Of a stretch of 64,000 bases of DNA, positions 47,846 to 56,389 are shown one piece after another (the stretch's first letter is position 1; each line of letters opens with the position of its first letter). The stretch is from contig NZ_AXWP01000001.1 of the NCBI RefSeq assembly GCF_000482725.1, positions 254,163 to 318,162 of the forward strand, written 5' to 3'. This stretch comes from Psychromonas arctica DSM 14288 (GTDB lineage Bacteria; Pseudomonadota; Gammaproteobacteria; Enterobacterales; Psychromonadaceae). The notes beneath the pieces are model-generated. The model was given only the letters and a program-made list of their open reading frames with translations. It made no database searches and was not told the DNA's origin. The translations under genes and the position numbers were made by a program.

Positions 47846-48838
47846 TTACTCAATCGCGGCTTGCTGCTCCTTTACAAGCTCAGAAACGCGGTCACTTGCC
47901 CAACTTTCTAGTCGCCAATTCTTAATAAAAGCACAATGCCCGCCTTTCTCTTGCAACTCTATGCTTAGCCAAGACGAGCTAAATAATTGATCCAACTGAT
48001 CAGCAGGGATCATCGGGTCATCCGCCGCAGCAATAATGGTTGTCGCTATCGCCAATTGGCTAAGACTATCACCCAATATTGAATAAGCATCAAAATAGGC
48101 TTGAAGGCTTTTAAATGGCGTATAACCTAATACAAAAAACTCATTCATTTGATCCAATGTTTTTAATTTTTTTAACTTCTCGCCGTAATCAAAATGATCA
48201 TGATGTTGTAACTTTTTGAATAATGAATGCTTCCACCTTTTTACAAAATATTGTTCATACACAGGAAAGCCAGTATTCAACTTATGCATGGTCGTAGCCG
48301 GATGTAACAAAGGACAAATTGCAATGGCTTGGTGCAACGCAATGTTTTCAACCTTAGCAATATTCGCCACGCGTAAACAAAAATTACCGCCAAGCGAATA
48401 GCCACACAAAACATTATGTTCCCCTCCAAATTTATCGCATAGATATTTAACCGCTTCCGCTACTTCTTGCAAACGTGTTGAATTAAACAAATCTTTATTA
48501 AGGGACTGAGTGCCACCGTGATCCCGAAAATTTAAACGAAAAACATCATAACCATCATTTAATAATTTTTGACCATTGGAGAGTACATATAAAGACTCTG
48601 AGCACCCTTCCCACCCGTGTAAAATAATGGCGAGGCCTTTGCTAGCAACCTTAGTATGACTTTTTGTTAGAAAGCCCAAAAGTTTTACACCTTGAGGTGT
48701 TGTGATCACTTGCCGTTCAGCCGTTTTTAATAATACTGAGGCACGTCGGTTCTCTAATAGTTTTCTCGGCCCTGTGCTGGACAAAATAGATTGCAAATGC
48801 TGATTGCTAAGCCCTTTGGCTGGTTTAAATTGACTCAA
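47846..48838 (-). CDS. yheT: Alpha/beta hydrolase, YheT-like
   Basis: The 330-residue protein belongs to the COG0429/YheT hydrolase group. The oxyanion region is ILHGWEGCSESLY, the nucleophile elbow is CGYSLGGNFCLRVA, and the catalytic Asp/His are in AADDPMIP and KGGHCAFI. The N-terminal FKPAKGLSNQHLQSIL is the family signature. The natural substrate is unknown. It is divergent from the YigM-like gene. Confidence 0.92.
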   Translation of the reverse strand: MSQFKPAKGLSNQHLQSILSSTGPRKLLENRRASVLLKTAERQVITTPQGVKLLGFLTKSHTKVASKGLAIILHGWEGCSESLYVLSNGQKLLNDGYDVFRLNFRDHGGTQSLNKDLFNSTRLQEVAEAVKYLCDKFGGEHNVLCGYSLGGNFCLRVANIAKVENIALHQAIAICPLLHPATTMHKLNTGFPVYEQYFVKRWKHSLFKKLQHHDHFDYGEKLKKLKTLDQMNEFFVLGYTPFKSLQAYFDAYSILGDSLSQLAIATTIIAAADDPMIPADQLDQLFSSSWLSIELQEKGGHCAFIKNWRLESWASDRVSELVKEQQAAIE

Positions 48839-48948
48839 TATTTTTACCCATATGTTTTTATAATAAAACGATAAACATAAAACAGATTTACCCTGATCAC
48901 AGAAATCAGTAAACTAGCCGACATTATATTCAAATGGAATTGTTATTC

Positions 48949-49821
48949 ATGCCAATACTTATTGCCGTCACCTTTTTATGGGCTTTTTCTTTTAGTTTAA
49001 TTGGCGTTTACCTAGCTGGACAAGTTGATGCATGGTTTTCAGTGCTAATGCGAGTTGCGTTAGCGACATTAGTTTTCTTACCGTTTTTAAAACTACAACA
49101 GATCAGTATAAAAGTCGCGTTACAATTGATGGTCTGTGGTGCATTCCAACTTGGTATTATGTATGGCTTCTATTATCAATCTTTTTTATACCTTTCAGTC
49201 CCGGAAGTTTTACTGTTTACCGTAATGACTCCAATCTATATTACGCTACTGAATGACTTATTAGATCGAAGACTCAATATCGGATTTATTATTAGTGCAT
49301 TGTTAGCGGTTATCGGCGCTATTGCAATTCGTTACCAGGGCATTGATGAAGGATTCTTGAAAGGGTTATTGATAGTGCAAGGTGCCAACTTATGTTTTGC
49401 AACGGGACAAGTTGGCTACAAACGTATTATTGCAAAAGAGCGGGAAGATTTACCACAACGTACTGTTTTTGGATGGTTTTTTATTGGAGCATTAACCGTC
49501 GTGATCCCTTGTTATTTACTACTTGGCGATCCCGATAAATTACCGACAACCACCCTACAATGGTCAATTTTGTTTTACTTAGGTATCGTCGCTTCAGGTA
49601 TAGGCTACTTTGCTTGGAATAAAGGGGCAACGATGGTTAATATAGGCACATTAGCTGTCGCCAATAATTTATTAATTCCAGCAGGCATTATTGTAAATGT
49701 GTTATTTTGGAACCGAGATGCAGATATTTTAAGGCTGTCGATAGGTGCAGGCATTATCTTATTGGCATTGGTGGTTAATGATAAATTTAATCAGAAAATT
49801 CATCATTCTAAAGTAGAATAA
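48949..49821 (+). CDS. yigM: EamA-family biotin transporter, YigM-like
   Basis: The 290-residue inner-membrane protein has ten predicted helices in two EamA repeats. It closely follows E. coli YigM (biotin importer) as I recall it: FLWAFSFSLIGVYLAGQVDAW, LLFTVMTPIYITLL, TTTLQWSILFYLGIVASGIG and IGTLAVANNLLIPAGIIVN. The ATG at 48949 gives the same N-terminal length as YigM; an ATG five codons earlier is possible. Confidence 0.85.
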   Translation: MPILIAVTFLWAFSFSLIGVYLAGQVDAWFSVLMRVALATLVFLPFLKLQQISIKVALQLMVCGAFQLGIMYGFYYQSFLYLSVPEVLLFTVMTPIYITLLNDLLDRRLNIGFIISALLAVIGAIAIRYQGIDEGFLKGLLIVQGANLCFATGQVGYKRIIAKEREDLPQRTVFGWFFIGALTVVIPCYLLLGDPDKLPTTTLQWSILFYLGIVASGIGYFAWNKGATMVNIGTLAVANNLLIPAGIIVNVLFWNRDADILRLSIGAGIILLALVVNDKFNQKIHHSKVE

Positions 49822-50219
49822 TTAAAAAGGGTTAATCATCTGACGGGCTATTTTACTATAAAAATAGTCCAGAGCTCCATTTTCAATGCTTACTTGATAA
49901 AGTGAATAGAAACAACTTTGAAAAGTGTTTATTACATAGAGCGAAAAGATGCTTATAATTCAAACGACTTTTGTGCACTAATAAACCGCATCGCCCAGCT
50001 ACAGCTCAACACCCTCCATATAAATCAAAAACAAATCATATATCAATTACTTTTAGGTTAATAGATTGATCTATGACCACTTCATTTAGTACACTCCTTT
50101 AGCAAAAAAATAATTGTAACTTACTGTTTTAAAATATTAGTTGTTCTAAAAGACGAGTTGCTTGAAAAGACGAGTTTTGCGTTAGATTTGATATTTATAA
50201 GTACAACAAAGGTTCTAAT
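49822..50219. other. Gap after the yigM-like gene
   Basis: A hairpin GGGCTATTTT/AAAATAGTCC (49845-49870, one G-T pair) may end the yigM transcript, although the following bases are not T-rich. The rest is AT-rich without a visible feature. Confidence 0.4.
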
Positions 50220-50426
50220 ATGAATAATAATATGAAGTTGTTTTATTTGGTTTTAGTGATCACAGGATTATTTTGTACCGTGGTAGAGACGCTCACTTCA
50301 CTACAACATAAATCTCCTTCTCTGTTTTTACCTGTTGCAATTCTGTTATTTGTTACAGGGATCATCGGCGTATTTAATATTAAGCGAGTAGAGAAAAAAG
50401 CGAGAGTCGTTAAATCTGCAAAATAA
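50220..50426 (+). CDS. Small two-helix membrane protein of unknown function
   Basis: I do not recognise this 68-residue protein. It has two hydrophobic segments (about 6-24 and 34-52) and a Lys/Arg-rich tail (NIKRVEKKARVVKSAK), which predicts an inner-membrane protein with the tail in the cytoplasm. The AAAGG eight or so bases before the ATG supports translation. It is alone between two unrelated genes, so it could also be a chance frame. Confidence 0.5.
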   Translation: MNNNMKLFYLVLVITGLFCTVVETLTSLQHKSPSLFLPVAILLFVTGIIGVFNIKRVEKKARVVKSAK

Positions 50427-50537
50427 CAACGTCAGGATCAGAATAATCAGATCAAAATAGCCACCTCAAAACAGCTACCTAAAAATAACGGCCAAGGTGT
50501 CAACTCAGCGACACCTTGTTTTGCTAATGGGTGCAGC

Positions 50538-51092
50538 TCACTTTATTGTTTTGATGACTTTAGCGGGATTACCACCAATAACAACATTGTCAGGAAAAGA
50601 CTTTGTCACTACAGCTCCTGAAGCAACGACTATATTATTGCCTAATGTTACACCAGGATTTATTGTCGCGTGTCCGCCTATCCAGCAGTTATTACCAATA
50701 CGTATTGGCTTTGCAAACTCGATTCCACTTAGTCGCTCGATAGGGTCAATAGGATGACAAGCAGTATAAATACCCACTTGTGGGCCAAGCATGCAGTTGT
50801 CACCAATAGTAACTTCAGCACAATCCAATATCACGCAGGCAAAGTTAGCATAAAAATTTTCACCCACTTTAATATTTTGGCCATAATCACAATTAAAATG
50901 TGGCTCTATAGTAATGTCTTTACCGGTACGTCCAAATAACCCTTTTAGCAGCTTTTCTCTTTCTGCTTTTTGGTCTCCGTTAGTAGTATTATATTTAGCG
51001 GTAACCTCCCTCACATTGGAGCGAATTTGTGACAAGGTCTCATCACTTGGATCATAAAATTCACCCGCAAGCATTTTATCTAGTTCACTCAT
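50538..51092 (-). CDS. maa: Sugar O-acetyltransferase (maltose/galactoside type)
   Basis: The 184-residue hexapeptide-repeat enzyme transfers acetyl from acetyl-CoA to a sugar. It has the N-terminal Maa motif MSELDKMLAGEFYDPSDE, the ANFACVILDCAEVTIGDN and IGNNCWIGGHATINPGVTLG repeats, and a catalytic-type His in YTACHPIDP. The start at the ATG 51092 is preferred over a TTG four codons upstream. Its natural substrate is usually unknown; maltose and glucose are acceptors in E. coli. Confidence 0.92.
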   Translation of the reverse strand: MSELDKMLAGEFYDPSDETLSQIRSNVREVTAKYNTTNGDQKAEREKLLKGLFGRTGKDITIEPHFNCDYGQNIKVGENFYANFACVILDCAEVTIGDNCMLGPQVGIYTACHPIDPIERLSGIEFAKPIRIGNNCWIGGHATINPGVTLGNNIVVASGAVVTKSFPDNVVIGGNPAKVIKTIK

Positions 51093-51104
51093 TTTAATGT
51101 CCAA

Positions 51105-51479
51105 CTTATGTTCGAAACTTATTGTGGAAACTTATTTATACATACTAAATTCACGTCGTTAGATTCTAGGATATTGAATATAAATAATTTATTTCATCTT
51201 ACATTAACCGTCGATTCAATAAGTGATTTAATTTCAAATTGAGGATCGGTCTAGCAATCGTTATGAGTGAGTAATGGCTCTAGCAAGGGGTATGCTCTAG
51301 ATCGATGTATTGGTACAGTTATACTAATAAATAAAGATAAAGGTGTAAGGTGTAAGGGGTCTTACTAACAATATATCAACAAGACACCTTGCATAATAAT
51401 TAAAATATTTTTATTTCGATCAAAATGTCCTGCAATAAATAAAATTCAAAGGACATAAAATCAGCATAATCAATCTATT
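51105..51479. other. AT-rich gap upstream of the acetyltransferase gene
   Basis: A 7-bp hairpin with an 18-base loop (ATGTCCT/AGGACAT, 51425-51456) could end the MDR operon. Nothing else stands out. Confidence 0.35.
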
Positions 51480-52538
51480 TTATGGATTAGTGATATTTAA
51501 AACTATTTTCCCAGTGTGTTTTTTATCTAAGAAAAATTGCTGAGCTGCATTAATTTCTTGCAAAGGAAATGCATGAGCAACAACCGGTTTTATTTTTCCC
51601 TGCTCAATGTAATTGACTAGGTTTTGAAACACTTCTGGATTTAATACAGTACAACCAAAGAAACTTAAATCTTTTAAATAAAGCGTTCTAATGTCCAATT
51701 CAACTAAAGGGCCACCGATAGCACCAGATACGGCGTATCGACCACCGGGTTTTAATAATTGTAAAAACTGAGGCCATTGTTTTCCAGCAACTAAGTCGAT
51801 GACAACATCAACACTGTTTTCTTCTAGTACATCAATTAAATCAGCTTCTCTTGCAACAACCTGATCAACCCCAAGCTCAAGCAGTTGTCGATTTTTACTT
51901 GGACTAGTGATCGCAATGACATAGGCTCCACGTGCTTTGGCAAGCTGAACAGCAGCAGAACCGACTCCACCAGATGCCCCTGAAATTAGCACTCTATCTT
52001 TTGCAGTTACCTTCGCACGCGTCAACATATTTTCGGCAGTTGAATAAGAGCACGGAAATGAGGCCAACTCAGTATCACTAAAGTTACTGTTTACTGCATA
52101 GGCATGCTTGGCAGCAACCACGGTATATTCTGCAAATCCACCATCACATTCAGATCCATAATACCAAGGTGTTGTCAGAGTTCTGCCGTTAACTTCAGTA
52201 ATACAAGGTTCAATGAGTACTCTTTGGCCTATGCGCGCGACCTCTACATTTTCGCCTACGGCTACAATAATGCCGCACACATCAGCCCCTTGTATGCGCG
52301 GAAATTCCAGTGCTTGACCAGACCAACTTGCATCAGTACTGCCTCCATCATTCTTCGAATACCAAGCAATGCGAGTATTTATATCAGTATTGTTGACTCC
52401 TGCCGCGGCAATACGAATTAATACCTCATTTGAAGTGGGTACAGGTACAGGGATATCATTTCGATATTGCAACATTTCAGGACCACCGTGGCCGATAAGC
52501 TGCACGCCTTTCATCGTCTTTGGAATTGTAGTCATCAT
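51480..52538 (-). CDS. MDR-family oxidoreductase (alcohol dehydrogenase/quinone reductase type)
   Basis: The 352-residue protein is a medium-chain dehydrogenase/reductase. The N-terminal GroES-like half includes RIAAAGVNNTDINTR and GADVCGIIVAVGENV; the Rossmann half has ISGASGGVGSAAVQLAKARGA. The usual catalytic zinc Cys/His set is not obvious, so it may be a zinc-independent quinone or enone reductase. It shares a four-base ATGA overlap with the TetR gene upstream and is probably controlled by it. Confidence 0.87.
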   Translation of the reverse strand: MMTTIPKTMKGVQLIGHGGPEMLQYRNDIPVPVPTSNEVLIRIAAAGVNNTDINTRIAWYSKNDGGSTDASWSGQALEFPRIQGADVCGIIVAVGENVEVARIGQRVLIEPCITEVNGRTLTTPWYYGSECDGGFAEYTVVAAKHAYAVNSNFSDTELASFPCSYSTAENMLTRAKVTAKDRVLISGASGGVGSAAVQLAKARGAYVIAITSPSKNRQLLELGVDQVVAREADLIDVLEENSVDVVIDLVAGKQWPQFLQLLKPGGRYAVSGAIGGPLVELDIRTLYLKDLSFFGCTVLNPEVFQNLVNYIEQGKIKPVVAHAFPLQEINAAQQFFLDKKHTGKIVLNITNP

Positions 52539-53053
52539 TTATCCTCTTTTAAAAGTTGTAGTAACGCTTGCTGCGCTGATATTACAGCACTTGCTCCTAA
52601 CACCGGCCAGGCGCTTGAAACCCCTTCGTGCAATAAAAAAATAACCGTTGCAAGGTCATCTCTCTGGCTTTTCTGCCCTAAAAATTCACGAACATCTTGT
52701 TTATGTTGTTTCACTGCTTTATTGATTTGTAAATTATCTGGAAAGGCGGCAATTGCATTCATCGACATGCAGCCATGGGGAGCATATTCTTTCATCCATA
52801 ATTCAAGTTGATTAAAAATATGAAGGACAGACTCAAGTCCACCAGCACTTTCTTCTTGATCTAGGAAAGCAAGGTATCGTTGATGGCGGTATCCGAGGGC
52901 CCCTATTATCATCGCCTCTTTAGACGGATAGTGCTTATATAATGTGCGTAAACTTACGTTACAGGCATTTTTTAAATCAGCTACACTCGGCTCTGCAAAA
53001 CCATAGAGGCTAAACGCCCTTTCAAGACTCACTGCAATTTCGTCTTTTAACAT
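52535..53053 (-). CDS. TetR-family transcriptional regulator
   Basis: The 172-residue protein has an N-terminal TetR helix-turn-helix (FAEPSVADLKNACNVSLRTLYKHYPSKEAMI) and a helical ligand domain with MSMNAIAAFP. It precedes the MDR oxidoreductase with a four-base overlap. A long perfect inverted repeat lies 14-55 bp upstream of its start, consistent with autorepression. An electrophile or aldehyde inducer would be a reasonable guess given the partner enzyme, but the sequence does not prove it. Confidence 0.9.
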   Translation of the reverse strand: MLKDEIAVSLERAFSLYGFAEPSVADLKNACNVSLRTLYKHYPSKEAMIIGALGYRHQRYLAFLDQEESAGGLESVLHIFNQLELWMKEYAPHGCMSMNAIAAFPDNLQINKAVKQHKQDVREFLGQKSQRDDLATVIFLLHEGVSSAWPVLGASAVISAQQALLQLLKEDK

Positions 53054-53066
53054 ATAAATCCTATTG

Positions 53067-53108
53067 GTAGAATGAACGCTCTACACAATGGTAGAGCGTT
53101 CATTCTAC
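53067..53108. promoter_or_regulatory. 18-bp perfect inverted repeat upstream of the TetR gene
   Basis: GTAGAATGAACGCTCTAC (53067-53084) is followed after six bases by its exact reverse complement (53091-53108). Each arm is itself bounded by GTAGA and TCTAC, so the site may hold two TetR dimers. Confidence 0.75.
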
Positions 53109-53281
53109 TTCGTCAACCCTATTATAAGCTTTTAACTTACATTCCATTAAAAATGCAAAAATCAGTGGCCCTGAGCTTCACTAACAAAATTCAGTTAACA
53201 TCAGCATTTATTCAAAAAAATAAGTCATTGTGTTAGTTTTTTGGTGATGGTTTTTAGTGATACTTTTAAATGAAGGTTCTA

Positions 53282-53385
53282 AATATAGATGTTTAATATG
53301 AGTGTTCGATATAGATATTTAAAATGAGTCTTTAATATAAGTGATTAATATAGGTGATTAATATAGTTGTTTAATATAAAGGTAT
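53282..53385. repeat. 13-bp tandem repeat, about eight copies
   Basis: Units resemble AATATAGGTGATT; those at 53134+200 (53334-53346), 53347-53359 and 53360-53372 are nearly identical, and the first ones are more diverged. Confidence 0.8.
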
Positions 53386-53577
53386 AAATTGAAATAACCT
53401 TGCCGTGATTTTTCATGAATCAATGGCTGCAGTCTTATGATCTGGGCGGTGATGCAGCGGTACAGTAGGCTGACGGTCAAACATACAAGCACTTTTAAAC
53501 TTTGCTGATCAGTCGTAAATACGCTGACTATGATAAGAGGTATTATAGCAATGTCACTAAATAGCTCCCATTATTGT

Positions 53578-53700
53578 AGGTTAAAATATATCACTGCTGC
53601 GTTAGAGTTTTGTAAAAAGAACACCCCTTTGAAGCAATTTCAGCATAAATTGATTCACCTTACTTGCCCAATATTTGATCAGATACTTAATAGAATAAGC
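53578..53700. repeat. Dispersed repeat copy related to 9865-9990
   Basis: The segment shares ATCACTGCTGCGTTA and CAATATTTGATCA and the sequence between them, at moderate identity, with the gapA-sbcB gap. Confidence 0.6.
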
Positions 53701-53843
53701 ATTATTAGTATGCATTGGGGTTTTATTGAGAAGTGACATTAATGGAATAGCTGATAAACATCGAGCCTATGCAGCTTTATATTTTTACATGTTATAACCT
53801 TTGTTTCCCGTACCTTTATAATCAAAAAGAAACGGGAAAATGA

Positions 53844-54566
53844 TTATTCACCCGCTCCTCTAATCGATTGCTCACTGTTCTCAACTAAAATCGCAGTGGC
53901 GGTATTTTTTAATAAATCCCACTCATGGTCTTCAACAAAAACCCCTTTATTCCAAGCAGTGTCCTGAATTCCACTGAGGTTTTTAGCATCAATATGCTTG
54001 CTATAACCCGACGATAAATTAGCAATATCGAAATCATTAATCGACAGTTCAATGGTCATATCATTTAACCCATTAGCCTCTCGTTGCAGTGTTTCTGCTA
54101 AAAATAATTCAGGTAAAACACAACCTCTGTTCAGAATGTATAGCGTGTGTTTAGGACTACTTCCATTATCCCATTGCGCTTTACAAGCAATACCTTTACC
54201 GGCCAACATCAATAATTCACTATAGGCCAACCAGCGATTGTGGCAGTTTTTTAACGACAGTTTTAAATGCTTATTAGCAATCATCTGTTCAAGCGCGTAA
54301 TCAATGATCACTGGTAAATGACAAGCAACACTACTGCCATGTAAATCAGCTATCAAGTGCCCATCAGTAACCTTAATAGCAACAGGTTCATCTCTCTCTA
54401 AAGAAATAAACTGAGTAGCATTATTAAAATGCTTTACCCCATGCAAACCCACCATTTGTAGATCAGCGACCATATTTGCAATCAAATCAGCTTCACCACA
54501 CACACGTCGCATACCCAGGAAAGCTTTATTCGTCACTGTAATTAATTCATTGTGTGTAACAATCAT
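53844..54566 (-). CDS. DUF3726-like protein of unknown function
   Basis: The 240-residue protein begins VTHNELITVTNKAFLGMRRVCGEADLIANMVADLQ, which I associate with the DUF3726 family. It overlaps the preceding 580-residue gene by four bases (ATGA) and is the last gene of the LysR-controlled operon. No signal peptide, membrane helix or known catalytic motif is seen. There are blocks such as RGCVLPELFLAETLQREA and two conserved-looking Cys residues (CGEAD, RGCVL). A cytoplasmic role in the pathway of the upstream genes is inferred from the coupling only. Confidence 0.75.
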   Translation of the reverse strand: MIVTHNELITVTNKAFLGMRRVCGEADLIANMVADLQMVGLHGVKHFNNATQFISLERDEPVAIKVTDGHLIADLHGSSVACHLPVIIDYALEQMIANKHLKLSLKNCHNRWLAYSELLMLAGKGIACKAQWDNGSSPKHTLYILNRGCVLPELFLAETLQREANGLNDMTIELSINDFDIANLSSGYSKHIDAKNLSGIQDTAWNKGVFVEDHEWDLLKNTATAILVENSEQSIRGAGE

Positions 54567-56305
54567 TTACTGCTCTCCTGTAGTGCAATTATTGATTTAT
54601 CTACTGCCGCATCTGTACTTTTATCAACGACTGCTTGCTGAGGTAACACTGGGAATAACCACTCTCCATCATGAATCTCACTCAACAAAGGTGCACCTTG
54701 AAAGAAGCTAACCCTTACCCAACGATCTGAACGGGGATCAAATTTAGTCGCCCCAAAAAAAGATAACTTACAGCGTAATAAATGCATCGGTAACGATTGT
54801 TTATGCAGCACATTTATCTGAATATCGCCCATTACTTTATTACCTAATGTCCATACTCGACGTGCAATGGCTCTATATTGTGGCTTTTGTAGTAGAAATT
54901 CAGCCAAGGTCATTTCTGCAGGACAAGCTAATAAAGCGTAATATAAACGATATACTTGACGACCAATGTCTAGCGGTAATTCTCGCTCCTCACCTATCTC
55001 TTCACCGCGAATACCTAAACGTGGTTCTTCTTTATCCTGTGAGCGATACCAAAACCAATAATTGTTTTCTGGTTTGCTAAAATCAGTCTCAATAGCCCAG
55101 CGGTATTTGTCATCTAAGAGCATTAATAAATCATTAACTTTTTTACCTTTTGCCAAGTTTAAACTCTCATGTGTATTAACTTGATCTTGAAAGTTATCAA
55201 CTAATTCTGGATAAATTTCCATTAAACAAGAAATTAAGATTTCTTGAGTTTCTAAACTTAAGTGTTCAGTTGCAATCAGCAAGTCACGCCAAGTGTTACT
55301 GACAGAAATTAAATCTTTTAATTGACCGTTAAAATGTTGCAACTCATTTACTGAACAATGATTTAACTGATCTTGATTTTGATTCTGCGTATTCACTTGT
55401 TGTAAATGACATACCGCTTTATTAAGTAAAAATAGCAATGCTTGATGCTTTTCAAGATCCGCAGGGCAATCTAGTACCAATGTTAATGCCGCTTCACGAT
55501 TAGACATCCATTGGTCAACAATACACGGATGATTAATTAAATAAGGCGCCATGCCCAACCCAGTCGCATTGCCCACACCAAGGTAACGTTTTAGATCATT
55601 ACTTAAAGGAGATGCTTTTTCCCCCCCCTTCTGCTTTGCTAGGTAATCAATCCAATCTAAACTGAACTCACGTAACAAATATACGGCGCACATTTGAGCG
55701 CTAAAAGATTGTTTAAAGTCAGGATTGTTCTCCAATATTTTAAAGTCAGCAATACCAAATTTACCATTACCGTAGACAGCGGTAGTGCGAAGAATATACC
55801 CCACATCAACCAACTCATCGGAGGTAGGTTGCACACCCTCGGCTAAATGAGAGACAATATGCTCAAACACCCGCACACTTTTATTTGCTCTTGCTAACAC
55901 CAGCACATTGGTCGGGTTTCTACCCGCTTCTTGTAAGGGTACATTGGCTTGTAACTGAGCTAATAACTGCTCTGATACTTCTCCATAAACAAGCGCAAAG
56001 GTAACGTCCCATTTTTCAGCAATAACACGATCATTACGTTCATCGTCTTCTATCTCATTACAAAAGACCACCAGATGATAAATATGATGAGGTGTCTTAA
56101 GTTTATAAATAACGTGCCCAAAACCCTGTGCCGATAGTTGCCAGAGATCCTTAGTGACTTGCCATTTCTGTTGTGCCATTTTACGAATTAAAGTACGAAC
56201 AAAGCTTATTCTATTGGAATGCATAGCACCCAATCTTTGTGGTGCCATAACAACTTCTGGACGACGCATATTGACGTCATTATTGGTTAAACGATGTGCT
56301 TCCAT
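54563..56305 (-). CDS. 580-residue conserved-looking protein, function unknown
   Basis: I do not recognise the family. From the ATG at 56305 (an AAGGTGG precedes it; a GTG at 56317 is less likely) it is 580 residues, soluble, without signal peptide. Blocks that look conserved are FGHVIYKLKTP, YLRTTAVYGNGKFGIADF-like (VYGNGKFGIADF), YLGVGNATGLGMAPYLINHP, NYWFWYRSQ with EEPRLGIRGEE, and RVWTLGNKVMGDI. A G8 tract (55621-55628 on the plus strand as C8) lies in the frame. It overlaps the DUF3726-like gene by four bases and follows the BCCT gene, so it belongs to the same operon; a catalytic or assembly role cannot be chosen from sequence. Confidence 0.7.
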   Translation of the reverse strand: MEAHRLTNNDVNMRRPEVVMAPQRLGAMHSNRISFVRTLIRKMAQQKWQVTKDLWQLSAQGFGHVIYKLKTPHHIYHLVVFCNEIEDDERNDRVIAEKWDVTFALVYGEVSEQLLAQLQANVPLQEAGRNPTNVLVLARANKSVRVFEHIVSHLAEGVQPTSDELVDVGYILRTTAVYGNGKFGIADFKILENNPDFKQSFSAQMCAVYLLREFSLDWIDYLAKQKGGEKASPLSNDLKRYLGVGNATGLGMAPYLINHPCIVDQWMSNREAALTLVLDCPADLEKHQALLFLLNKAVCHLQQVNTQNQNQDQLNHCSVNELQHFNGQLKDLISVSNTWRDLLIATEHLSLETQEILISCLMEIYPELVDNFQDQVNTHESLNLAKGKKVNDLLMLLDDKYRWAIETDFSKPENNYWFWYRSQDKEEPRLGIRGEEIGEERELPLDIGRQVYRLYYALLACPAEMTLAEFLLQKPQYRAIARRVWTLGNKVMGDIQINVLHKQSLPMHLLRCKLSFFGATKFDPRSDRWVRVSFFQGAPLLSEIHDGEWLFPVLPQQAVVDKSTDAAVDKSIIALQESSK

Positions 56306-56389
56306 ACTGCTCACCACCTTTCAGTGTAAATGGTTTGTATTTGGGCGCGATTTTAGCGCCCTTGTTGCTTAAAATCTTTACTACGACCT

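Larger units (their letters stand above)
53109..53843. other. Repeat-containing gap between the TetR operon and the DUF3726-like gene
   Basis: This gap has an eight-copy 13-bp tandem repeat (53282-53385) and a dispersed repeat copy (53578-53700). A 68-codon frame over the latter is explained by the repeat. Confidence 0.5.

Noticed and set aside
50497..50757. 86-codon frame opposite the acetyltransferase gene
   Set aside because: It overlaps a clear hexapeptide-repeat enzyme on the other strand and has no support of its own.
53282..53385. Tandem 13-bp repeat as a possible CRISPR array
   Set aside because: Units are directly adjacent with no spacers, and no cas genes are in the window.
53530..53736. 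68-codon frame in the TetR-DUF3726 gap
   Set aside because: It lies over a dispersed repeat that also occurs at 9.9 kb without an equivalent frame.
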